A stretch of 38,778 nucleotides of DNA from JAOAFZ01 sp964407325 (GTDB lineage: Bacteria; Patescibacteriota; Microgenomatia; UBA1406; GWC2-37-13): contig CAYOVA010000013.1 of NCBI GenBank assembly GCA_964407325.1, forward strand, positions 1-38,778, read 5' to 3'. Shown one piece after another: positions 29,705 to 37,297 of this stretch (within the stretch, counting starts at the first letter, position 1; each line of letters opens with the position of its first letter). The notes below the pieces were generated by a model, which was not told where the DNA came from, did not search any database, and worked only from the letters and a program-made list of their open reading frames with translations. Position numbers and translations under genes: made by a program.

Positions 29705-30481
29705 ATGTCGCTTGTTATGGTATTGTTTTTGCTACTGTTCCATTTTCTGTCGATAACCTATCATCAATCCGCTGATGCGTATGTGCATCATATTCAGGTA
29801 AAAGAGAGTGGAATACTCAATGAGAAGTACCAGAACTACGCGGATAGTATTGCCACAGACGTACCTGCAAACGAACCAGTTGTTATATTTGTTCCTTTGA
29901 ATGGCGTTCCCACAAGTGAGCATCATCCTTCATACCGGAGCTCAAAAGTTGCGCTGGAGATTTTAAAACGCTTACCAAACCACAAAAAATACCTTTTGCT
30001 GAGTGAAGGGTACGACATGACAACGTGTTCTTCCGGGTCGGAACTTGTGGCAGGGATGTTATACATGCATGAAGGATACAATGAAAATAACGATGTGTAT
30101 GTGTTGCTAGAACGGGAAGCAAGAACAACATTACAGAATGTTATTCTTTCTGAGCAAATCATTGGTTATACATTTGCCGATGCGCCTGTGCATGTGATTA
30201 TTGCAGGTATTACTGATGTTAAGAGAACTCCATTTGGATTAATCGACATTGGACATGGCGCTCGTGCCTACGTTCTTGCAAAGCAGCGATCTCTTTGGAG
30301 TAGCTCAATAACCCTCCAAGGTATTATTCCTACAAACACAATTGATTATTATATTGGTGGATATCCTACCCGCTATAACGCAATCACTATGGTCCTTGCT
30401 ACTACACGCGCTTTGTATCTACCTTTTTTTGATAGAAGTGAGATTGTTGCAGAAGGAGCAGACTGTATTCTTCATCGTTAA
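29705..30481 (+). CDS. Exported or anchored protein of unknown function
   Basis: A 258-residue protein that begins with a hydrophobic helix (SLVMVLFLLLFHFLSITY) that could be a signal or an anchor, followed by an alpha/beta domain. Visible pieces are PVVIFVPLNGVP, SSKVALEILKRLPNHKKYLLLSEGYDM, a stretch with CSSGSELVAGM, and GLIDIGHGARAYVLAK. The pattern of strands ending in Gly or Asp turns hints at a hydrolase-like fold, but I cannot name it. The start at 29705 follows TGATACACT by five bases. The 282 bases after it hold no gene, only repeats and the promoter of the next one. Confidence 0.55.
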   Translation: MSLVMVLFLLLFHFLSITYHQSADAYVHHIQVKESGILNEKYQNYADSIATDVPANEPVVIFVPLNGVPTSEHHPSYRSSKVALEILKRLPNHKKYLLLSEGYDMTTCSSGSELVAGMLYMHEGYNENNDVYVLLEREARTTLQNVILSEQIIGYTFADAPVHVIIAGITDVKRTPFGLIDIGHGARAYVLAKQRSLWSSSITLQGIIPTNTIDYYIGGYPTRYNAITMVLATTRALYLPFFDRSEIVAEGADCILHR

Positions 30482-30598
30482 TTGACTAACATATTAAGAA
30501 AAGAATAGAAGGGTTATAGTATTTAAATTATAGGATAAAGTGTTCTTCCAGCGGTATAATCTCACGTATTCTTTCTATAGTAATAAAATGTAATTTTC

Positions 30599-30705
30599 TG
30601 TAAGAAATATGAGTTATTGCTCTTTTCCGGCATTTTTCATTTCTTACATTCAAATTTTTATCTTTTTGTATCAATTTCTTTAAAAATATATGAATTTTGT
30701 AAGAA
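30599..30705. repeat. Three copies of TGTAAGAA upstream of the glycoside hydrolase gene
   Basis: TGTAAGAAAT (30599-30608) and its exact inverse ATTTCTTACA (30639-30648) form a pair, and TGTAAGAA recurs at 30698-30705 in direct orientation. All lie in a 282-base AT-rich gap (30482-30763) before the gene. They may be regulator sites. No gene or RNA is evident in the rest of this gap. Confidence 0.45.
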
Positions 30706-30727
30706 GAATTGTAAGGTTTAAATAAGA

Positions 30728-30770
30728 TATACTGAATATGAACCTCGCTGGGTTGAAATTTATATGTTAA
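30728..30770 (+). promoter_or_regulatory. Promoter and possible leaderless mini-ORF before the hydrolase
   Basis: TATACT (30728-30733) is followed four bases later by an ATG (30738) opening a ten-residue frame, MNLAGLKFIC. Its TAA (30768-30770) overlaps the first codons of the hydrolase gene. The design repeats the one ahead of the signal peptidase gene. Confidence 0.35.
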
Positions 30771-32866
30771 TTTTTATGCTCAGAATTCGATATCTTATAT
30801 ACTTTTCTCTATTGCTGATTCTTTCAGGATTCTTACTTTTACTCCCCTCAACTACAGAAGCGCAAACTACCTGTACAAACGGTACCGCTTGGATAAATAA
30901 AACTATATATGCCCTTCAAGGAAAACAACTCAATGGACTGCCTGTTCCTCCAGCAAGTTCTATTACCACGAATGGTCACGGTATTGTGAATGATGTTGCA
31001 TACAGTTTAGGACGAAATGGGAATATTATGTATCAGTTTCCCGGTGAAGTAATGGATGTAACAGGAGCTGATTTGTATGTGTATGAATATACTCCTGATC
31101 CTGCTACTTACCCAGTCGAGCAAGCAAAAATTTCGGTAAGTTATGATGGCTCTGTCTATAAAACGTTTACATCGTTGGCTACCAGCCGTTCTAACATTAC
31201 CGGGATGATGGGCTATGACATCGCACAACTGGGATTCACGAAAATTCGTTTTGTTAAGATAAATGATGTTGTGAATCCGTTAAATGTACTGGTTGATTCA
31301 AACGGATTTGATATTGATGCGGTTCAGGGGATTTCCCAAAACTGTCCTGGTATCGCACCATCACGAACACCAACACCGACACTTACAAAAACTCCGACTC
31401 CCACGCATACACCAACCCCATCCGATACTCCCACCCCAACTTCGACACCAACTGATACGCCTACTCCAACTGATGTTCCACCTACACCAACCGATGCATC
31501 TGCCCTTCCATCTTTCACTCCCACCCCAACTCCGGATATTATAGATATTGACTTTTCCCGACAGACTTCGACCGGGTCTCCATTGATTTTCGGTGGTTCC
31601 CAAATGCCTGAAGGCGAATGGATTGATGCGTGGGATAAACTCGAGTCCGTGGGAGTAACCCTGGTTCGCAAGGATATTTTCCCGGAAAATTCCTTTCCCG
31701 CTGGAGTTACTTTAGATGACTACCGCAATAACGTTAATAATATTCAAGATCCGGGAAACTGGTACTTGGATTATGTAGAACGCCACAAAAATCAGCTCCA
31801 TCAAGGGAAAATTCGCGGTATGAAAGTTCTGGGGATCATGTCCTTTTCACCAGCCTGGCTCAATACCTGCAACTGCACATTGGGCTACCCACGAGATTTG
31901 GCAGTCTATAAAGATATCGTCAAAAAAACCTATAAGCTCTATCGGGATGATCTTGATTATGTAGAAATATGGAATGAACCAACGTACGAGACATTTCTTA
32001 AGCTCATGCCTGGTGATCCACCTCGAACGGAAGCATACATCAACATGTTTAAAGCCGCGGCTTCCGGTATACGGGAAGTTGATGCTGAAATGAATGACGG
32101 TATGAAAATAAGTATTGGAGGGCTTTCTGCACATTCTCCTTATGAAACCAGTATGCTGCAGGCTATGGTAAATGACCCGGAAGTGGTGCAGAATCTGGAT
32201 TTTGTTACTTACCACAACTACAGCCAGATGCAGGAACCTGGCTGGAACAACTACAAAACGATTTTACAGGGAACTCCTCTTGCTCATGCCGAGATGTATC
32301 TTTCAGAATGGAACTACTATTACGACGATGTAAGTCCAACTCCCTATAATGGCGGTCCTGAATCGGTCTCATACACGGGACGCAAATTTATTGAATACAT
32401 GAAAATGGGAATGAAAGTAGCAGCGTACCACTCAATGTACAAAATCAATACTGCCAAACCGAATAACGGGACAGGATCGTATGGGTTCTACCGTTGGGAC
32501 GGAACAACCGCTACGCTCCTTGAGCAATCAAAAACATGGCGTCTTATGAGCAAAACGTTAGGACTGGGAAATGGCAGCAGTCAAATTTACAGTGGTCAGC
32601 ACACTCCTACTTCCCAATCAATTGGATTTGTGAACAGTGCAGGGAAAAGAGGAATTGTTTTTGTAAATCAGCAAAAGAACAGCCGGAAATTTCAGGTAAA
32701 AGTCCGGAACATCAATCCTGTTGAGAGTGCAACTGTATACCAAGCTTCGCAAACGCAAGATGGTGGGAATTCAGGTATCAGTGTTGCTCCAGATCTGGAA
32801 GGTGGTGTAATGATCTGGAATATTGCCGTACCGGCGTTGTCTGCAACTGGACTAGTCTTGAACTGA
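30764..32866 (+). CDS. Exported GH39-like glycoside hydrolase with Thr/Pro linker
   Basis: A 700-residue secreted or anchored protein. The signal sequence is MLRIRYLIYFSLLLILSGFL; the true start may be this ATG at 30776 rather than 30764. Residues ~35-200 form a beta-rich domain, followed by a Thr/Pro linker of about 65 residues (repeats of TPTPT) and a catalytic TIM-barrel domain of clan GH-A. The acid/base is in VEIWNEPTYE (E405 counted from 30764) and the nucleophile in YLSEWNYY (E515), both at strand ends as in GH39. A C-terminal beta domain closes the protein. Substrate unknown; it may trim the polymer made by the following genes or attack host or neighbour glycans. Confidence 0.82.
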   Translation: MLIFMLRIRYLIYFSLLLILSGFLLLLPSTTEAQTTCTNGTAWINKTIYALQGKQLNGLPVPPASSITTNGHGIVNDVAYSLGRNGNIMYQFPGEVMDVTGADLYVYEYTPDPATYPVEQAKISVSYDGSVYKTFTSLATSRSNITGMMGYDIAQLGFTKIRFVKINDVVNPLNVLVDSNGFDIDAVQGISQNCPGIAPSRTPTPTLTKTPTPTHTPTPSDTPTPTSTPTDTPTPTDVPPTPTDASALPSFTPTPTPDIIDIDFSRQTSTGSPLIFGGSQMPEGEWIDAWDKLESVGVTLVRKDIFPENSFPAGVTLDDYRNNVNNIQDPGNWYLDYVERHKNQLHQGKIRGMKVLGIMSFSPAWLNTCNCTLGYPRDLAVYKDIVKKTYKLYRDDLDYVEIWNEPTYETFLKLMPGDPPRTEAYINMFKAAASGIREVDAEMNDGMKISIGGLSAHSPYETSMLQAMVNDPEVVQNLDFVTYHNYSQMQEPGWNNYKTILQGTPLAHAEMYLSEWNYYYDDVSPTPYNGGPESVSYTGRKFIEYMKMGMKVAAYHSMYKINTAKPNNGTGSYGFYRWDGTTATLLEQSKTWRLMSKTLGLGNGSSQIYSGQHTPTSQSIGFVNSAGKRGIVFVNQQKNSRKFQVKVRNINPVESATVYQASQTQDGGNSGISVAPDLEGGVMIWNIAVPALSATGLVLN

Positions 32867-32914
32867 GCAGATGATATAATCAAACCTGATTAAGTTATCT
32901 GAGTAATAGACTAG

Positions 32915-35341
32915 ATGAATAGGTTAAGAAAGCTACTGCAATCCAAGTTTGTCTCCGGGAGCTCGTTTTTTGTTGCTTCGGTAATGACTGCAAACGTGCT
33001 GAACTTTCTCTTCAATGCATATGTGGGAAGAAGCCTTACTTTAAGTCAGTTTGCGCTTGTTACTTTTATAAATACCATTGCTTATGTTTTGAATATTGTT
33101 CTAGCAGCGATATCGGCAACGGTGGTCCATCGTGTTGCTTTTTTGAATACACAGCGGGGAGCAAAAGCAGCAACTCTCGAGTTTCGAAAACTACAGCAGT
33201 TTATCTTTCAACAGGCAATTATTGGGACAATAGTGTTTTTGATTATTGCTCCCGTCATGACCCGTCTGTTTTACCTCCAGACGGTAACTACCTTACTTGC
33301 AATGTCTCCTGCAATTGTTGCTTCGGCAATGGGAATTATGAACAGAGCATATTTGCAGGGAAGACTATTGTTTTTCTATGTCGGCTTACTAGTGATTCTT
33401 GAACCAGTTTTAAAGCTGGTAATCTCTTTTGCCCTGATTCAATTTCGGTTATTTGACTTTGTTTACATTGCCATTCCCGCAGCCGGGGTGGGTGCTGCAC
33501 TCGTAGCAATTGCGTTTGTTCAGATGCTTTCACGCGAATTTTCCTTTAAAGCGGACGAAATTGAAAAACCTACTCGCTTTCCCCATGTATTTTTTTCTGC
33601 AGCACTTATTACGGGATTGGCAAACAATCTGTTTTTAACGTTTGATGTGTTACTGGTAAAGCACTTCTTTAGCCCTACAAATGCAGGAGTATATTCCTTA
33701 TTGTCGTTAGTGGGGAAGATGATTTACTTTTTCGGAAGTATTTTGACAGCTTTTATGCTACCGCTCGTATCAGCTGACTTGGGTGCAAAACGCAATCCTG
33801 CACGTACCTTCGAAAAATTATTTGCGCTAACGGTACTTACGGTAATAATCTGTGTTACCGGTATGCTGAGCTTAGGACCACTGTTTCTCCCCCTGGCATT
33901 TGGAGAAAAAGTACAAGTCATATTCCCCTATATCCCATATTATGCAGTAGCAATTGGCGCATATACCATTTCTTCAGCATTATTGTTATACCATCTTGCA
34001 CGTAAACACTACACGTTTTCGGCAGTATCGATTCTGATTTCCTTGTTGTTATGTGTGGGTATTATTCTGTTCCACGCCAATATTGGGGAAGTAGTTACTG
34101 TAATGCTCTATCTTTCCATTGCGAATCTTATCAGTCTGTTAATTCTGCATATTATCCATTCTCGAGGTGTACAAATGATGAGGACAGGAATTGACTTGCT
34201 GTGTTTGTTTCTCCCATTGCCACCAACTGTTCCATCAAAAAAAGGGGGAAAGCGCATTCTGATATTTAACTGGCGCGATACAAGACATGCGTATGCCGGT
34301 GGGGCAGAGGTCTATATTCATGAACTGGCACAGCGGTGGGTAGAAAAAGGACATACTGTTACCCTGTTTTGCGGGAACGACCAAAAGTCGCGTCGGTACG
34401 AAGATGTTGACGGCGTGCACGTAATCCGTCGGGGTGGATTTTACATTGTTTATATCTGGGCATTTTTCTATTATCTGTTTCGTCTTCGTGGGAATTACGA
34501 TGTGATCCTCGATTGCGAAAATGGTATCCCGTTCTTTACGCCTCTTTTTGCAAAAGAAAAGATCTATGCCGTTATGTTCCATGTACATCAAAAGGTATTC
34601 CGGGAATCCCTTATTTGGCCTCTGTCGTTTATTGCCAGCTATCTGGAAGCCAATGTTATGCCGTGGGCGTATCGGAATGTTGAGTTTATCACAATCTCCC
34701 CTTCTACAAAAAAAGACATGGAAAAGGTAGGCTTGGGGAAAGCTGGCATTCATATTGTATATCCGGGTGTCGATACTGCGTTCTTGAATCCAGGTGAAAA
34801 GGAGAAGAAGCCTATTGTGCTTGATGTTGCTCGTTTAAAGAAATATAAAAGCATTGATCTACTCATCCGGGCGATGAAATTAGTGCGGAAAAAAGTAAAG
34901 AATGTCCAGTGTGTAATTGCAGGTGATGGTGAAGAACGGGCAAAGTTAAAAGATTTAGCACGTCGTATAGGGGTCGATGATATTATGACCTTTAAAGGGA
35001 AAGTTACTCAGGAAGAAAAACGTGACTTGTACCAAAAAGCGTGGGTATTTGCGAATCCTTCCATGATGGAAGGTTGGGCGATTACCAATATCGAAGCGAG
35101 TGCTTCCGGAACAGCAGTTGTAGCTGCCAATGTTCCGGGAATGCGCGATTCGGTAAAACATGCGGAAACAGGATTATTATTTGAGTATGGGAACATACAG
35201 GAATTTGCTGATAGAATTGTTCAAGTACTACAAAATGCAAAGCTCCGGCAGAGACTGGAGGACAATTCAGTAGGATGGGCTCGCAGATTTGAATGGAACA
35301 AAAGTGCGGAAAAATGTTTGGCAATTATGTTTACACAATGA
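32915..35341 (+). CDS. Fusion of a Wzx-type flippase and a GT4 glycosyltransferase
   Basis: An 808-residue protein with two known parts that are normally separate. Residues 1-~430 have about 12 membrane helices and look like a polysaccharide flippase of the MOP superfamily (SSFFVASVMTANVLNFLFNA at the start, then FVTFDVLLVKHFFSPTNAGVYSLLSLVGK-type sequence). Residues ~445-808 are a family 4 glycosyltransferase: ILIFNWRDTRHAYAGGAEVYI at the start, VIAGDGEERAKLKDLA in the middle, and PSMMEGWAITNIEASASGTAVV, including the E-x7-E-type motif. One chain could thus add a sugar and flip the lipid-linked product. TATAAT lies at 32875-32880, 34 bases from the start. The stop overlaps the next start as ATGA. 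Confidence 0.88.
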   Translation: MNRLRKLLQSKFVSGSSFFVASVMTANVLNFLFNAYVGRSLTLSQFALVTFINTIAYVLNIVLAAISATVVHRVAFLNTQRGAKAATLEFRKLQQFIFQQAIIGTIVFLIIAPVMTRLFYLQTVTTLLAMSPAIVASAMGIMNRAYLQGRLLFFYVGLLVILEPVLKLVISFALIQFRLFDFVYIAIPAAGVGAALVAIAFVQMLSREFSFKADEIEKPTRFPHVFFSAALITGLANNLFLTFDVLLVKHFFSPTNAGVYSLLSLVGKMIYFFGSILTAFMLPLVSADLGAKRNPARTFEKLFALTVLTVIICVTGMLSLGPLFLPLAFGEKVQVIFPYIPYYAVAIGAYTISSALLLYHLARKHYTFSAVSILISLLLCVGIILFHANIGEVVTVMLYLSIANLISLLILHIIHSRGVQMMRTGIDLLCLFLPLPPTVPSKKGGKRILIFNWRDTRHAYAGGAEVYIHELAQRWVEKGHTVTLFCGNDQKSRRYEDVDGVHVIRRGGFYIVYIWAFFYYLFRLRGNYDVILDCENGIPFFTPLFAKEKIYAVMFHVHQKVFRESLIWPLSFIASYLEANVMPWAYRNVEFITISPSTKKDMEKVGLGKAGIHIVYPGVDTAFLNPGEKEKKPIVLDVARLKKYKSIDLLIRAMKLVRKKVKNVQCVIAGDGEERAKLKDLARRIGVDDIMTFKGKVTQEEKRDLYQKAWVFANPSMMEGWAITNIEASASGTAVVAANVPGMRDSVKHAETGLLFEYGNIQEFADRIVQVLQNAKLRQRLEDNSVGWARRFEWNKSAEKCLAIMFTQ

Positions 35342-37293
35342 AAAACGAAAAAGTAGTAAGTATTATCGTACCGGTTCTCAATGATGCAAACCGGTTGGAA
35401 GCCTGCCTAGCAAGCCTTAAAGGTCAACTGAATGATAAGGTTGAGTGTATTGTTGTTGATGAAAAGGCTTCAACTGTATCTTCCAAAAATGTTGCCGATC
35501 AATACTCCCATACCCAGTATTTGCAGGTTGAGAAAGGAAAAACAGTTCCCTATAAACGAAATGTAGGTGCCAAACATGCCTCTGGTAGGTACTTGTACTT
35601 TATTGACGCTGATATGACTTTCCCGGAAGGATACATGGACTATCTTGTTCATACACTGCAAACTGAACAGCCGTTAATCGGGTTTGTACCTGAACGAACT
35701 ACAGGCAAATCGTGGCTTTCGAATATGAAAAACTTCGAGAAAAAGGTAATCGAGAAAAATATTTATTTAAGCGGGGCACGTATTTACGAAAAAGACTTTT
35801 TTTGGCAATTGAAGGGGTACAGCGAGCAGTTATCAAATGGCGAAGACCTGGATATGAGCGATCGCGCGATTAACAAGTCGCAAAAGTACATTATTCTCGA
35901 TAAACATGTTTTCCATGATGAAACCAGTTCCGACTCGTTAGTAAAGCATCTCAAGAAAAAATTCAGATATGGAACTTCGTCTAAGCAGTATCTACAAACA
36001 GGTGATGCGGCAATAAAAAGGGGAACTTCACACCGGTTTGCCTATTTTACTGATCCCAAGGTGTACAAAAACCCTTTTCTTGGACTTCAATTTGTTTTTT
36101 TTAAAGCTCTTGAAATTGTCACAATGCTTTTGGGCATGGTGTATTCCCTTATTATTCCTCCGCACAAAGAAAAAATAGTATTTCTGGGCACACATGGGCA
36201 AAACAACTTAGGTGACGAGTTCCTTCTTGAAAGCTTTATGCAGCTATTATTGGACAGATATGAGGTATATGTAAATTCGTACAACCCTGAACAAACCCGG
36301 AAGAAGTTTCACAATAGAATACATGTGTTTGCTACCGATAAAAACATGCATGTGTTTTTGTGGCATATACTAACCTGTAAAGCTATCGTTTTTGGTGGGG
36401 GCAACATTATTAAAGAACTGTATACCGAGTACGGTGGAGAGCAATATGGTGTTCTCAATAAGCTGTCTTTGATTACTACAATCGCAAAAAAGGTTCTACA
36501 AAAAAAATTGATTTTTCTGAACATTGGCATTGGTCCCATTGCAACGGATAGGGGCTGGCACCTTGCTTCGCGGATTATCAGTGCAGCAGACCATATGTCG
36601 GTGCGTGATTCGTATTCGTTACACTATGCAAAAGAGTTAGGTTTTAACAAAGTTATCCAGGTACCCGATTCGGTGTTTTCCTTGGATGTAGCTGTGACAG
36701 GAAAGACAGATACTCAAGTTTCAAAATTGAATCGGGTGGTGGTGAATTTGTGTCCTAATATTGACACTCCCCAAAACTGGGAGCCGTTTTTGGACGCAAT
36801 GGAGGTTGCTTTAGAGGAAATCTATAAAAAAAATCAAAAGTGTGAAGTTATTGGGTTACCTATGCAATGGGACTTTGAGAAAAACGATGACCTGGTAACA
36901 CTCGAGGGATTCCGGAAACGGCTACAGAAAGAGCTACCTGGCCTCCAGGTCTCTATCGAAAAGCCTAAAAACGCTCAGCACATTTGTGAGATAGTGCAGA
37001 AGTGTGATGTGTTACTAAGCGAACGTCTTCATTTATTGATTTTAGCGACTGTAGTAAGAAAACCCTTTGTGGGGCTTATGTACGATGTAAAGGTAAAAGC
37101 TTTGCTCAAGGACATTGGATTAGAAAAGTGTGGGGTAGACATGGCGGGGAAAATGCAAAAGGATATAATAAGCAAAAAGGTAGATTATGTACTAGCCAAT
37201 TATGGTAGCATTGTGAACCAGCAAGACAATGTCACAAAAAAGAACAAAGAACTATTAATCGAATATTTTGAAACAGTAAAACAGATTATCTAA
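35338..37293 (+). CDS. Fusion of a GT2 glycosyltransferase and a polysaccharide pyruvyl transferase
   Basis: A 651-residue protein with two catalytic domains. Residues 1-~280 are a family 2 glycosyltransferase: VVSIIVPVLNDANRLEACLASL at the start, the DxD-type YFIDADMTF near residue 97, and SNGEDLDMSDR later. From about residue 285 the protein is a polysaccharide pyruvyl transferase of the CsaB type: IVFLGTHGQNNLGDEFLLE, then VFGGGNIIKELY, FLNIGIGPIATDRG, SVRDSYSLHYAKELG and LLSERLHLLILA. CsaB-type enzymes add pyruvate ketals to cell-wall glycans, in Gram-positives as anchors for S-layer proteins. I start at the ATG at 35338, which overlaps the previous stop (ATGA); the longer frame from 35293 lies inside the upstream gene. 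Confidence 0.88.
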   Translation: MKNEKVVSIIVPVLNDANRLEACLASLKGQLNDKVECIVVDEKASTVSSKNVADQYSHTQYLQVEKGKTVPYKRNVGAKHASGRYLYFIDADMTFPEGYMDYLVHTLQTEQPLIGFVPERTTGKSWLSNMKNFEKKVIEKNIYLSGARIYEKDFFWQLKGYSEQLSNGEDLDMSDRAINKSQKYIILDKHVFHDETSSDSLVKHLKKKFRYGTSSKQYLQTGDAAIKRGTSHRFAYFTDPKVYKNPFLGLQFVFFKALEIVTMLLGMVYSLIIPPHKEKIVFLGTHGQNNLGDEFLLESFMQLLLDRYEVYVNSYNPEQTRKKFHNRIHVFATDKNMHVFLWHILTCKAIVFGGGNIIKELYTEYGGEQYGVLNKLSLITTIAKKVLQKKLIFLNIGIGPIATDRGWHLASRIISAADHMSVRDSYSLHYAKELGFNKVIQVPDSVFSLDVAVTGKTDTQVSKLNRVVVNLCPNIDTPQNWEPFLDAMEVALEEIYKKNQKCEVIGLPMQWDFEKNDDLVTLEGFRKRLQKELPGLQVSIEKPKNAQHICEIVQKCDVLLSERLHLLILATVVRKPFVGLMYDVKVKALLKDIGLEKCGVDMAGKMQKDIISKKVDYVLANYGSIVNQQDNVTKKNKELLIEYFETVKQII

Positions 37294-37297
37294 TCCT

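Noticed and set aside
31360..31545. Tandem DNA repeat in the hydrolase gene
   Set aside because: The short period comes from the TPTPT protein linker; codons vary, so it is low-complexity coding sequence rather than a mobile or CRISPR repeat.
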